Positions 41,513-49,985 of a stretch of DNA of 64,000 nucleotides are shown here, one piece after another (positions within the stretch are counted from its first letter, which is position 1; the number at the start of each line of letters is the position of its first letter). This DNA is from Oscillospiraceae bacterium (lineage in GTDB: Bacteria > Bacillota > Clostridia > Oscillospirales > Ruminococcaceae). Location: contig JAFTXQ010000014.1 in assembly GCA_017461565.1 (NCBI GenBank), positions 62,001-126,000 of the forward strand. The letters are read 5' to 3'. The notes beneath the pieces were generated by a model that saw only the letters and a list, made by a program, of their open reading frames with translations, searched no databases and was not told the DNA's origin. The position numbers and the translations under genes are program-made.

Positions 41513-42055
41513 TCAGTTGTTCTGAACAAGCTCGTTTAAGGCACGTTCGCTCAGGTTGATGCTTATCTCCACGCCCACATAAGCGCCCTTGCATCCTTCT
41601 CTGTCGCCCTTTTCAAAGTCGGTGTATTCGCTGAAAAGTGAGTATATTCCGAAGTCACGCTGACGTGCGACCTCCTCATCGACTCCGTGGCTCATGAATT
41701 CCTCCCACGGTTCGCCGTTTATGGTGAGTACACCCTCGAACATACTCTTTGGGTCGTGTTTTGTGTCGCACTCGCCTGCCGATGTCTTGATGCCTATGCA
41801 GTTTACTACGCTGCTCTGGCTGTTTGTGTAGCAACGCAGGCCAAGCTCATCCCACTTATAGTTGCCGTGGTGCTTTTTGCCTGTTTTTATCGGCTTTCCG
41901 AGCAGTTCTTTAAGTATATCAAGATGGCAGGGGATATCTATATTCCTGCCGTTTATCGTCATGCCGTTTTCGGTAAGATCTATTTTTAGCTCCTTTGAGC
42001 TGATCTTTGGCTTTGAGCCGCCGAAAAGGTTTCTGAAAAAATCGAAAAATCCCAT
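41513..42055 (-). CDS. Paralogue 3 of a small unknown family
   Basis: 180 residues, third gene of a tandem array of three related proteins. The shared plan is an MGFFDFFRN N-terminus, an INGRNIDIPC motif, LGKP, W-DELGLRCYTN, CIGIK, a TINGEPWEEF segment, YTDFEKGDREGCKGAYVGVEI and a polar tail. The fold and function are not known; the family may be related to DUF7738-type proteins (uncertain). No signal peptide. Codon use looks like the neighbours, so recent transfer is not indicated. Confidence 0.72.
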   Translation of the reverse strand: MGFFDFFRNLFGGSKPKISSKELKIDLTENGMTINGRNIDIPCHLDILKELLGKPIKTGKKHHGNYKWDELGLRCYTNSQSSVVNCIGIKTSAGECDTKHDPKSMFEGVLTINGEPWEEFMSHGVDEEVARQRDFGIYSLFSEYTDFEKGDREGCKGAYVGVEISINLSERALNELVQNN

Positions 42056-42075
42056 AGTGACCTCCGCTGTTTATC

Positions 42076-42567
42076 TTATCTGTGATATTGAATTTCGATG
42101 CCCGTATATGCGCCGTTGCAGCCGTTGCGGTCGCCGTTCTCGAAGTCGGTATAAGCACCGAAGAGCGAGAGCTTTCCGATACGCCGCTCTTTGCCTATTT
42201 CGATATCCTCGCCGAGGCCGAGCGCCTGTTCCCACTGCTCCCCGCAGATGACGAGCTGCCCTGCGAAGAAGCTTTTCGGCTCGAAGCCAGCAGGGCTCTC
42301 TTCGGGATGAGCCTTTACAGCAAGGCAGTAGACCTCCATGTTCTTGTTCACATAGCAGTAAAAACCGAGGTCGTCCCATACGGCATTGGCGTTTCCTGCC
42401 TGACCTGCGAACATCCGTGGTCTGCCCAGTATATCACTCAGTGACTTAAGGCTGCATGGCATATCAAGCACGTGTCCGTTTATGTCAGCGGAGCGTTCGG
42501 TTACGTTTATAATAAGCTCGTTCGGAGCTATTTTGAGCTTTTTTCTGAAGATATCGAAAAAAACCAC
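42076..42567 (-). CDS. Paralogue 2 of a small unknown family
   Basis: 163 residues. It shares with its neighbours the FFDIFRK opening, INGHVLDMPC, ILGRP, VWDDLGFYCYVN, a conserved W (QWEQAL) and the C-terminal YTDFENGDRNGCNGAYTGIEI. The spacing on both sides is 9 and 20 bases. It is shorter by losing the C-terminal tail. Divergence from the third copy is considerable outside the C-terminal motif, so the duplication is old. Confidence 0.72.
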   Translation of the reverse strand: MVFFDIFRKKLKIAPNELIINVTERSADINGHVLDMPCSLKSLSDILGRPRMFAGQAGNANAVWDDLGFYCYVNKNMEVYCLAVKAHPEESPAGFEPKSFFAGQLVICGEQWEQALGLGEDIEIGKERRIGKLSLFGAYTDFENGDRNGCNGAYTGIEIQYHR

Positions 42568-42576
42568 CTGTTTACC

Positions 42577-43107
42577 TCACTTTTTAAGCTGGAATTCTGT
42601 TCCTGTATAATCATCCGCATTACCTATGCCCTCAGGATTGCTGAAATCCGCATACACGAACACTGCGGAGTATTCACCCAGAACTATACGGCGATATGCT
42701 TCCGTATCCTCGCCTTTTCTAGCGGCTTCATGCCATGTGATGCCGTTTACTGTAAGGGTACCGCAGAACGGGTTTTCGGGAGTGAGGTTTGTCTTAATAC
42801 TAACCTTGTGCTGGACGCCAATGCAGTTCACCATTGAATCGGAGCGGGTATAGCAGTAGACTCCCAGTGCGTCCCATGAGTAGTTGATACGCTTTGCTGA
42901 GAGCTCGGGTAACATAGGGTTTATCTGTGATTTGGAGGGCTGATAGGCGACCTCACGGGGTTTCCCGAGGATTGCCGCAAGCAGTTCGACAGAGCAGGGG
43001 AGCTGAATGAAAGTACCGTTTATTTGCATACCATTATCAGTGATATTGATGTTAAGACTTTCAGCTGATATAATGGGTTGTTTTTTGAAAGTGTCAAATA
43101 ATCCCAT
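42577..43107 (-). CDS. Paralogue 1 of a small unknown family
   Basis: 176 residues, the first copy after purM. Shared features are MGLFDTFKKQ, MQINGTFIQLPC, ILGKP, YSWDALGVYCYT, CIGVQ, LTVNGITWHEA and a C-terminal YADFSNPEGIGNADDYTGTEF in place of YTDF-GDR-G-GAY. It differs by an insert after LGKP (about 55-75). No domain recognised. The tandem array of three could be immunity-like or stress-related paralogues, but there is no toxin gene next to it. Confidence 0.72.
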   Translation of the reverse strand: MGLFDTFKKQPIISAESLNINITDNGMQINGTFIQLPCSVELLAAILGKPREVAYQPSKSQINPMLPELSAKRINYSWDALGVYCYTRSDSMVNCIGVQHKVSIKTNLTPENPFCGTLTVNGITWHEAARKGEDTEAYRRIVLGEYSAVFVYADFSNPEGIGNADDYTGTEFQLKK

Positions 43108-43168
43108 GGTTCGGTCCTTTCATAGGTCATCAGGAATAGTAGATGTTAATTTACCTTATATACCCGTT

Positions 43169-43196
43169 TCGGGGGCAGACGCAGGTCCGCTCCCGA
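43169..43196. repeat. Short palindromic repeat, copy C
   Basis: Imperfect palindrome TCGGGGGCAGACGCAG followed by GTCCGCTCCCGA, of the same plan as the two copies in the purO-purH gap. It sits between purM and the first paralogue and could affect mRNA folding or decay. Confidence 0.65.
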
Positions 43197-43208
43197 AGAG
43201 ATATTCAA

Positions 43209-44246
43209 TTATGCGAAGATAACGCCGTCGTTTCCTTCGATGGTCTCGCCGATGATGAATGCATCCTCGCCGTGGCTCTTGAGTATCTCAACAGCCTTGT
43301 CAGCGTCAGCCTTGTCAACTACAAGCATCATGCCGATGCCCATGTTGAAGGTGTTGTACATATCATGCTCGGAGATACCGCCCTTTTCCTGCATGAGCTT
43401 AAAGATAGCGGGAACCTCGTAGCTGTCCTTGCTGATCTTGGCGGAAACGCCGTCAGGCAGAACACGGGGAATGTTCTCATAGAAGCCGCCGCCTGTGATG
43501 TGGGAGATACCCTTTACAGTAAGCTTAGCGATAACATCGAGAACGGGCTTAACGTAAATTCTTGTAGGAGTCAGCAGAGCCTCGCCGAGGGTCTTGCCAA
43601 GCTCGGGATAGAACACCTTGAGGTTCTCCTCGTTTACGTCGAACACTTTTCTTACAAGGGAGAAGCCGTTGGAGTGTACGCCGCTGGAAGCGATACCGAT
43701 GATAACGTCACCTGCCTTGATAGAGGTGGGATCCAGTATCTTGGACTTGTCAACGATACCTGTGGAGTAGCCTGCGATATCGTAGTCGTCATCGGGCATC
43801 ATGCCGGGATGCTCTGCGGTCTCGCCGCCTACGAGGGCACAGCCGCTCATCACGCAGCCGTCTGCAACGCCCTTGACTATCTCTGCAACCTTTTCGGGAA
43901 CGTTCTTTCCGATAGCGATGTAGTCAAGGAAGAACAGGGGCTTTGCACCGCAGCAGATGATATCGTTGACGCACATAGCAACTGCGTCGATACCGATGGT
44001 GTCGTGCTTGTCCATAAGCATAGCGATCTTAAGCTTTGTGCCTACGCCGTCTGTACCGCTTACCAGTACGGGCTCCTTGATGTCTGTCATGTCAAGCTGG
44101 AACAGACCGCCGAAGCCGCCGATACCGGAAATGCAGCCGGGGATATTTGTCCTTACAACGTGCTCCTTCATCAGGCGCACTGCCTCATAGCCTGCGGTAA
44201 CGTCAACGCCCGCTGCCTTATAGCTTTCGCTGTAGCTGTTGTTCAT
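43209..44246 (-). CDS. purM: Phosphoribosylformylglycinamidine cyclo-ligase PurM
   Basis: PurM forms AIR from FGAM with ATP. The 345 residues show the [16 protein letters not shown] motif near 80, the [21 protein letters not shown] segment, [14 protein letters not shown] and the C-terminal [14 protein letters not shown], all of the PurM/PurL fold. A ribosome-binding site AAAGGAGAAAATC lies before ATG. Confidence 0.96.
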   Translation of the reverse strand: MNNSYSESYKAAGVDVTAGYEAVRLMKEHVVRTNIPGCISGIGGFGGLFQLDMTDIKEPVLVSGTDGVGTKLKIAMLMDKHDTIGIDAVAMCVNDIICCGAKPLFFLDYIAIGKNVPEKVAEIVKGVADGCVMSGCALVGGETAEHPGMMPDDDYDIAGYSTGIVDKSKILDPTSIKAGDVIIGIASSGVHSNGFSLVRKVFDVNEENLKVFYPELGKTLGEALLTPTRIYVKPVLDVIAKLTVKGISHITGGGFYENIPRVLPDGVSAKISKDSYEVPAIFKLMQEKGGISEHDMYNTFNMGIGMMLVVDKADADKAVEILKSHGEDAFIIGETIEGNDGVIFA

Positions 44247-44289
44247 AGTGATTTTCTCCTTTTTATGTCATGGTTTTTGTGTTCTGATA

Positions 44290-45738
44290 TCAGATCATGC
44301 TCATCTGCATATAGTCGGGGCTTTCGCCTGTCCAACAGTAGGTGCAGAGCTTGCACTGAGGCAGACCGACTGCCTTTACCGTGCCCTCAAGGCTCTGGAA
44401 TTCCAGAGAGGTGAGCTTAAGTCTGCGGCAGATCTCGTCACGGAGATACTGCCCGCGCTCGGTCTTTGTATTGCTGTATTCAGCGATATATTTAACGCCC
44501 TCGGCGCCTTCACGCTCGTTGATTATCTGACGTGCGATAAGCTCAAGCTCGGAGTTGCTTCGGGAGAAGTTGAGATACTTGCAGCCGTACATGATGGGGG
44601 GGCAGGCTGAGCGCATGTGGACTTCCTTTGCACCGTTTTCGTACAGGAACTCTACCGTTTCACGCATCTGTGTTCCGCGCACGATGCTGTCATCAACGAA
44701 CAGCAGCTTTTTGCCCTCGATAAGCTCGTGTATGGGGATAAGCTTCATCTTTGCCACCATGTTTCTCATGCTCTGGTTCTGGGGCATGAAGCTTCTGGGC
44801 CATGTGGGGGTGTATTTGATGAACGGACGTGCGAAGGGGATACCGCTGCGGTTTGCATATCCGATGGCATGGGGCACGCCCGAATCGGGAACGCCGCACA
44901 CATAGTCAACATCGGGAAGCTTTCCGTTCTTTATATCTGTTTCTGCCATTATCTCGCCGTTGCGGGTACGCATCGTTTCAACGGTGACGCCCTCGTAAAC
45001 AGCGGTAGGATAGCCGTAGTAGGTCCACATGAAGGAGCACATCTGCATCTCCTCGTAGCCCTCTGCGAGGGTCTGGCATCCGTCTGCCGTGATCTTTACG
45101 ATCTCACCTGGACGAAGTTCCTTGTAGGTGTCGTAGCCAAGCTTCTGGAATGCGAAATGCTCCAGTGAGAAGCAGTATCCGTCGCCACGTCTGCCGATTA
45201 TTATAGGAAGTCTGCCAAGTCTGTCTCTGGCGCAGATGATGCCGTCCTCGGTCATGATGGCGAGGTTCAGTGTACCCTCGATCTTGCGCTGTGCATAGCG
45301 TATGCCGTCAACAAAGTTGTCTTTGTGTGCGATAAGCACCGATACAAGCGCATTTGAGTTTATTGCTCCGCTTGAGAGCGTTTCAAAGCTTGCGTAGTCC
45401 ATCTGCATGATGCCGTTGAACAGCTCGTCCGCATTTGTGATGACGCCTACGTTTGCGATGGCGTAGCTGCCGAGCTTTGAACGCACGATGATAGGCTGGG
45501 GATGGGTGTCGCTGATACATCCGATGCACAGCTTTCCACGCATATCCACTGCATCCTTTTCAAATTTTGTCCTGAAAGGTGAGTTCTCAATGCTGTGGAT
45601 AGCTCTCTGGAAACCCTTGTCGGGTGAGTACGCAGCCATACCGCCACGCTTTGTTCCTAAATGTGAATGATAGTCGGTTCCGAAGAAAACGTCGTTTATA
45701 CAATCATTTTTGGAAGCGACTCCGAAAAATCCGCCCAT
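44290..45738 (-). CDS. purF: Amidophosphoribosyltransferase PurF lacking the glutaminase nucleophile
   Basis: PurF makes phosphoribosylamine from PRPP. The 482 residues contain the phosphoribosyltransferase half with the PRPP loop LLFVDDSIVRGTQ (D349, D350). The N-terminal half is homologous to the glutaminase domain, but starts MGGFFGV where active enzymes have (M)CGIFG, so the catalytic Cys1 is Gly. The glutamine-binding HTRYST segment is also replaced by CISDTH. C-terminal cysteines (QCKLCTYCW) may hold an Fe-S cluster. I recall a clade in Bacteroidota and Clostridia with this GGFFG start. Ammonia, or another glutaminase, would have to supply nitrogen. It sits between purE and purM, 18 and 43 bases apart. 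Confidence 0.88.
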   Translation of the reverse strand: MGGFFGVASKNDCINDVFFGTDYHSHLGTKRGGMAAYSPDKGFQRAIHSIENSPFRTKFEKDAVDMRGKLCIGCISDTHPQPIIVRSKLGSYAIANVGVITNADELFNGIMQMDYASFETLSSGAINSNALVSVLIAHKDNFVDGIRYAQRKIEGTLNLAIMTEDGIICARDRLGRLPIIIGRRGDGYCFSLEHFAFQKLGYDTYKELRPGEIVKITADGCQTLAEGYEEMQMCSFMWTYYGYPTAVYEGVTVETMRTRNGEIMAETDIKNGKLPDVDYVCGVPDSGVPHAIGYANRSGIPFARPFIKYTPTWPRSFMPQNQSMRNMVAKMKLIPIHELIEGKKLLFVDDSIVRGTQMRETVEFLYENGAKEVHMRSACPPIMYGCKYLNFSRSNSELELIARQIINEREGAEGVKYIAEYSNTKTERGQYLRDEICRRLKLTSLEFQSLEGTVKAVGLPQCKLCTYCWTGESPDYMQMSMI

Positions 45739-45756
45739 GTTTTATTTCTCCTGTTT

Positions 45757-46263
45757 TCAGATCTCCTTGGCCATTTCTGCTATCTTTCTGTCAGCCTCAA
45801 GGTTCTTTTCGTTCTGCTTTTTCTTGAATGCTGCGAGCTTTTCGGCAAGCTCGTCGTTTGCGACGGAGAGTATCTCCACTGCGAGGTAGCCTGCATTAGC
45901 GGCACCATCAACGCCGACTGTTGCCACGGGAACTCCGGGAGGCATCATAACGGTTGCGAGGAGCGCATCCATGCCCTCAAGAGCCTTTGCCTTTACGGGT
46001 ATACCGATAACGGGGAGGGTGGTGTTTCCTGCGACTGCGCCTGCTAGGTGCGCTGCCATGCCTGCTGCTGCGATGATAACGCCGAAGCCGTTTTCTCTTG
46101 CTGTTGAAGCAAAAGCAGCCACTTCCTTAGGGGAACGGTGTGCGGAGAGTACATGAAGCTCAAACGGAACACCGAAATCCTTGAGTACCTCTGCAGCTTT
46201 TCTCACAACGGGAAAATCGCTGTCGCTGCCCATTATAACGGCAACCTTTTTTATCTCTGACAT
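45757..46263 (-). CDS. purE: N5-carboxyaminoimidazole ribonucleotide mutase PurE
   Basis: PurE converts N5-CAIR to CAIR. The 168 residues show the class I motif [15 protein letters not shown], the [12 protein letters not shown] segment with the catalytic His and the [12 protein letters not shown] loop. A C-terminal Lys/Glu helix of about 25 residues extends beyond the core. It is the first gene of the purine operon, after a structured leader, and its partner PurK is not in the window. The ATG follows AGAAAGGAAAAGC. Confidence 0.96.
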   Translation of the reverse strand: MSEIKKVAVIMGSDSDFPVVRKAAEVLKDFGVPFELHVLSAHRSPKEVAAFASTARENGFGVIIAAAGMAAHLAGAVAGNTTLPVIGIPVKAKALEGMDALLATVMMPPGVPVATVGVDGAANAGYLAVEILSVANDELAEKLAAFKKKQNEKNLEADRKIAEMAKEI

Positions 46264-46286
46264 AATGCTTTTCCTTTCTTTTTTGC

Positions 46287-46320
46287 AAAATAAAATTAGC
46301 TGTATAAGACTATACAGCTA
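46287..46320 (-). terminator. Attenuator terminator before purE
   Basis: On the minus strand TAGCTGTATA, loop GTCT, TATACAGCTA: a perfect 10-bp stem followed by ATTTTATTTT, ending 24 bases before purE. A terminator inside the leader of an operon it would shut off implies regulated read-through. The 5' arm (46319-46313) can also pair with TACAGTT at 46353-46347, a possible antiterminator. Confidence 0.8.
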
Positions 46321-46331
46321 AAAAGATACAA

Positions 46332-46409
46332 TTAGGCTATAAATGCAACTGTACTGTAAAAACGGGAGCGGTATTCTGTTGAGGGGAAGATATTGTGCAA
46401 CGAAAACAT
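46332..46409 (-). CDS. Possible 25-residue leader peptide of the purine operon
   Basis: An ATG at 46409, 9 bases after an AAAGGAG ribosome-binding site, opens 25 codons and stops at TAA just before the attenuator stem. The peptide begins MFSLHNIFPSTEYRSRFYST. It is not enriched in one amino acid, so classical amino-acid attenuation is not indicated. The surrounding leader also has an 8-bp long-range pairing (CTGTAAAA at 46430-46423 with TTTTACAG at 46361-46354) that would enclose the ribosome-binding site, and a hairpin within it, so this might instead be an aptamer and the frame a chance occurrence. Confidence 0.4.
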   Translation of the reverse strand: MFSLHNIFPSTEYRSRFYSTVAFIA

Positions 46410-46468
46410 TGTACCATTCTCCTTTTACAGATGATGAGGGCATGACTCTGCCCGAAGAAACTACTTAT

Positions 46469-46497
46469 ATAATACTATAAAATCTGATTAATTGCAA
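46469..46497 (-). promoter_or_regulatory. Promoter of the purine operon
   Basis: On the minus strand TTGCAA (46497-46492), 17-base spacer, TATTAT (46474-46469). Transcription would start near 46462, giving a leader of about 200 bases before purE. The 100 bases between this promoter and the HD-domain gene are AT-rich without a recognisable gene. Confidence 0.8.
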
Positions 46498-46596
46498 GTG
46501 TTTTTTTGAATTTTCAACAAATTCTATCAAATAAACGGGTTTTTAATGAAAAAATCCGTCAATATATCAAAATATAGTATATATTGGTATTTTATA

Positions 46597-47286
46597 TCAC
46601 AGAATACGGGATTTGTTGATGACCAGTCCGAATGTCACGTTCAGTGTTGCGGCGGCCTTACGGCATAGGTTCATTCGGGTGAGGAATATCTCAAAATATT
46701 CCATCACAGGCGATATTTTTAGGTCGAGATCCAGTTCCAGGATCAGTTCCTTTTTGTCCGCTGAGAAATACAGCGAGGAGCTTTCCACTGCATAGTTGAC
46801 ACGGTCATGGATATCGGCGGCGAGGTTCTCATCGCTCGGTACAAAAGCACCGTCCTTTGAACGCACACGGGAACGCCTTACATCGGACTTGTCTGCGATG
46901 ATCAGCGCTGCAGCGATAGGTGTTACGGGGCTAGCCGTATGCTCGTCATGGTTGCCGATGGCTGAAACTATCAGTGATATCTCGTCCGCAGGCATACCAA
47001 GGTTATCCAGCAGACGGAATGCCATTACAGCACCGCTCTGGGCGTGGTCGACACGGTTCACCACATTGCCTATATCGTGCATATAAGCAGCGATCTGGGC
47101 AAGCTCGCAGGTGCGCTCGTCATAACCGAGGGTGTTGAGTATCATGAAAGCGGTGTCGGCTGCACGCTCGACATGGGCGTTTGAGTGCTCGGTATAGCCT
47201 ATAGTGCTGAGCGCTGCGTCGGCGTAGTTGATATATGTCTGGATGTCTTTGTTTTTGCGGATGTACTGATATGTTACGTTGCTCAT
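46597..47286 (-). CDS. HD-domain phosphohydrolase-like protein
   Basis: 229 residues of the HD superfamily: EHSNAHVERA (H38), AAYMHDIGN (H70-D71), and a further AIGNHDEH and IIADKSDVRRSRVR region that place it with metal-dependent nucleotide or phosphate hydrolases. The substrate cannot be read from the sequence. The gene stands alone, with its own promoter, upstream of and in the same direction as the purine operon. Confidence 0.87.
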   Translation of the reverse strand: MSNVTYQYIRKNKDIQTYINYADAALSTIGYTEHSNAHVERAADTAFMILNTLGYDERTCELAQIAAYMHDIGNVVNRVDHAQSGAVMAFRLLDNLGMPADEISLIVSAIGNHDEHTASPVTPIAAALIIADKSDVRRSRVRSKDGAFVPSDENLAADIHDRVNYAVESSSLYFSADKKELILELDLDLKISPVMEYFEIFLTRMNLCRKAAATLNVTFGLVINKSRIL

Positions 47287-47320
47287 ATAGACCTCTTTAA
47301 ATAAATAGAATTACCTAATA

Positions 47321-47349
47321 AGTATAACAGAAAATTCTTTATATTGCAA
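47321..47349 (-). promoter_or_regulatory. Promoter of the HD-domain gene
   Basis: On the minus strand TTGCAA (47349-47344), 17-base spacer ending TGT, TATACT (47326-47321), 35 bases before the ATG. Confidence 0.85.
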
Positions 47350-47461
47350 GAGGAGAAGTACGAGATCCTGAAAGTAAGCGTATTGTTTGCTGACGTTATG
47401 CACAAATAATTTTGCAGGTGAGAAAAAAATTCACACAATTACCGAAAATCTGTTAATTTTA

Positions 47462-47490
47462 TTGACGAAATCTCAAAAGTGTGGTAAAAT
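47462..47490 (+). promoter_or_regulatory. Promoter of the alpha/beta hydrolase operon
   Basis: TTGACG at 47462-47467, 17-base spacer ending TGG, TAAAAT at 47485-47490, 41 bases before ATG 47531. It drives the hydrolase and probably the condensation, carrier and ligase genes behind it. Confidence 0.78.
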
Positions 47491-47530
47491 TAATCAACTA
47501 TTTGAATATAAAAATATCAGGAGGCAATTC

Positions 47531-48499
47531 ATGAGCGTTTTGGGTATAACTGCCGGTGTAGTGGGAGGCGTTGCAGCTCTCGGTGCGGCGGGCTCACTGT
47601 ATGGTGCGAGAAAGCTGTATAATATGACTATCCCACGTCAGGATGTTACAAGAGTCGCTGCGAAGGAAGTGGGAGACGCTGACAAGTGGACAGGTTATAT
47701 TGAATTCATCCACAGCAACAAGGATTATCTTTCCGCACGTGAAAGCGAGCATATCACGATAGAGGCAAGAGATGGCATCACACTTCACGGCGACCTTTAT
47801 GCCGCTGACGGCGAGGCAAGCACGCTTGTTATCTGCTCTCACGGTTACACAAGCACGGGCTGGGATTCCTGCTCCTCCGTCGGCGCATATTTCGTGAGAA
47901 AGGGCTACGATTGCCTTATCGTGGACAACCGTGCCCACGGCAAGAGCGAGGGTGATTACGTCGGATTTGGTATCCTTGACAGATATGATATCCTTAAGTG
48001 GATAGAATATATCAACGAGCGCTTTGACAGCAAGAAGCAGCTTATGTTGTACGGCGTTTCAATGGGTGCCGCTACGGTTGTTATGGCATCAGGTCTTGAG
48101 CTGCCTGAAAATGTAAGGGCAGTCATTTCGGACTGTGCGTTCACATCTCCTTATGATGTTTTTGCTCATATCCTGAAGCGTGACTATCACATGCCCGAAT
48201 TCCCTGTAATGCACATCAACAACATGATGTGCAGAAAGTCGGCAGGCTATGGCTTCAGCGATTATTCCACGCTGGACGCTGTCAGGTCTACAAAGCTCCC
48301 TATATTCTTTGTACATGGTGCGGAGGATACTTTTGTTCCCACCCGAATGAGCCATGAAAATTACGAAGCCTGCAATTCCCCTAAGGAGCTTCTTATAGTT
48401 GAAAACGCAGGTCATGCGGCAAGCTATTTTGAAAACCATGAGCTTTATGAAAAGAAGCTTGAAGAATTTCTGGCAAAGCACGTTCCCGAAATAAAGTAA
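47531..48499 (+). CDS. Alpha/beta hydrolase with N-terminal membrane segment
   Basis: 322 residues from ATG 47531 after CAGGAGGCAATTC. An N-terminal Gly/Ala/Val helix (about 4-28) may anchor it in the membrane. The hydrolase fold follows with the oxyanion HGYTS, the nucleophile elbow G-V-S177-M-G, the acid D266 (GAEDTFVP) and the base H295 (NAGHAASYF). That is a full Ser-Asp-His triad. It is first in a run with a condensation-like protein 17 bases downstream, so it may release or edit an acyl or aminoacyl product. Confidence 0.85.
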   Translation: MSVLGITAGVVGGVAALGAAGSLYGARKLYNMTIPRQDVTRVAAKEVGDADKWTGYIEFIHSNKDYLSARESEHITIEARDGITLHGDLYAADGEASTLVICSHGYTSTGWDSCSSVGAYFVRKGYDCLIVDNRAHGKSEGDYVGFGILDRYDILKWIEYINERFDSKKQLMLYGVSMGAATVVMASGLELPENVRAVISDCAFTSPYDVFAHILKRDYHMPEFPVMHINNMMCRKSAGYGFSDYSTLDAVRSTKLPIFFVHGAEDTFVPTRMSHENYEACNSPKELLIVENAGHAASYFENHELYEKKLEEFLAKHVPEIK

Positions 48500-48516
48500 A
48501 GGAGAGGTTGGTTTAA

Positions 48517-49929
48517 ATGAAAGAGTTCGTAATCAATGGTACGGTCATGCAGTGTTATCCGCTGACCGCAGCACAGAGGATCCACAACTACACTATCCGT
48601 TACTGTCCTTCCCAGGTGCTGTGTATCGGTACAGGTCTGTATTTTCAGGCAGGCGTTGACTTCAATGTGCTGAAAGAGGCTATCAAGGAGGCTATCCACC
48701 GCTTTGACAGTATGCGTCTGCGCTTCATTCAGGACGAGGACGGCACCGTTTATCAGTATGTAGTTCCCTTTGACGACCGTGATATCCCGCTGGTGGACTT
48801 CTCTTACTGGAAAGAGGAGGACGCACACAGGGAGATGGAGAAGTGGACGCAGGAGCCTTTTGAGCGTTATAATTCTCCCATGAACAAGATCGTTATGATC
48901 CAGCTTCCCAATGGTTATAACGGAGTTTATCTCAAGGTTGATCACATGACGATGGACTCCAGCTCTCTTATTGCTTTTGACCGCGACGTTATGCAGATAT
49001 ACTGCTCAAAGATGTTCGGAATGGAGATGCCGAAGCCCGGTATGTCCTACATAAAGCAGCTCATCAAGGATCTTGACTACGAGAACGGCTCTGCTGCCGC
49101 AAAGAAGGACGAGGAGTTCTGGATGAACGAGATCGCCCGTGACGAGCCTATGTATACCGACTTCACAGGTATGGGCAGACTGCTCACACAGAGGAGAGAG
49201 AACAACAATCCCAACCAGCGCAGCGCTATGGTCGTTTCGAGATCCGTGCAGGCAGGAATTTCCGTTTATCAGCTTGAGAAGGAGCCTTCCGAGGCGCTGA
49301 TGAACTTCTGCCAGGAGAACAACATTCCCGTTGTTTGTCTGCTACTTATGGGTCTCAGAACGGTACTGTCAAAGTTCAATGATAATGAGAAGGATGTTTC
49401 GGTAAAGAGCTGTATCGCAAGGCGTGGAACGCTGCTTGAGAAGAACTCGGGCGGCACACGTATCCACTTCTTCCCGCTGAGAACCATCATCGAGCCCGAG
49501 ACTACCTTTATCGATGCGCTGAAGATCATTCAGGCAGAGCAGAACAGACTTTTCCGCCATGCAAATTACGATCCCATTGCCCACACGATGAACAGGGGCA
49601 GGTACTGGAAGCTCCAGCCCGGCGCAAGCTACGAGAGCATGAGCCTTACATATCAGCCGCTCACACTCAAGGCGCAGAACGCAAGCGACGATCTTCCCGA
49701 TATCAACTATATGAGCAAGTGGTACACAAACGGTGTTGCAGGACAGCCCCTTTATCTTACGGTAATGCACCGTATGGAGGACGGCGGCATGAACTTCAAC
49801 TTTGAGTACCGTTACGATGTTGTATCAGAGCACGAGATGGAGTATCTGTATTACTACCTCTGCCGTGTACTGTTCAGAGGCATCGAGGACAAGAACCGCA
49901 CCGTAGGCGAGATACTGGACATGATCTGA
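48517..49929 (+). CDS. Stand-alone condensation-domain-like protein
   Basis: 470 residues resembling a single NRPS condensation domain or related acyltransferase: PLTAAQRIHNYTI near 16-28, the RLRFIQDEDG segment, and the active-site motif D142-H-M-T-M-D147. This corresponds to HHxxxDG with the second, catalytic His143 kept and the first His replaced by Asp. The C-terminal half has FFPLRTIIEPE and the FNFEYRYDVVSEHEMEYL region. No adenylation or carrier domain is fused; those follow as separate genes. AAAGGAGAGG precedes the ATG. Confidence 0.82.
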   Translation: MKEFVINGTVMQCYPLTAAQRIHNYTIRYCPSQVLCIGTGLYFQAGVDFNVLKEAIKEAIHRFDSMRLRFIQDEDGTVYQYVVPFDDRDIPLVDFSYWKEEDAHREMEKWTQEPFERYNSPMNKIVMIQLPNGYNGVYLKVDHMTMDSSSLIAFDRDVMQIYCSKMFGMEMPKPGMSYIKQLIKDLDYENGSAAAKKDEEFWMNEIARDEPMYTDFTGMGRLLTQRRENNNPNQRSAMVVSRSVQAGISVYQLEKEPSEALMNFCQENNIPVVCLLLMGLRTVLSKFNDNEKDVSVKSCIARRGTLLEKNSGGTRIHFFPLRTIIEPETTFIDALKIIQAEQNRLFRHANYDPIAHTMNRGRYWKLQPGASYESMSLTYQPLTLKAQNASDDLPDINYMSKWYTNGVAGQPLYLTVMHRMEDGGMNFNFEYRYDVVSEHEMEYLYYYLCRVLFRGIEDKNRTVGEILDMI

Positions 49930-49985
49930 TACGCTTTATATACATGTGTTATTAATTAAATGATAATAAAACGGAGGACAAAACT

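Noticed and set aside
43143..44414. Plus-strand frame of about 420 residues opposite purM
   Set aside because: It is a mirror of the purM coding pattern, with no start signal, and begins in the palindromic repeat.
46264..46462. Known purine or ZTP riboswitch in the purE leader
   Set aside because: Three-way junction core words of the purine riboswitch and the conserved pfl/ZTP loops were not found; the leader is reported as an unassigned element instead.
46510..46560. Terminator for the HD-domain gene
   Set aside because: An imperfect ACGG-rich hairpin with A/T arms exists downstream of the stop, but mismatches and lack of a clean T run make it too weak to list as a feature.
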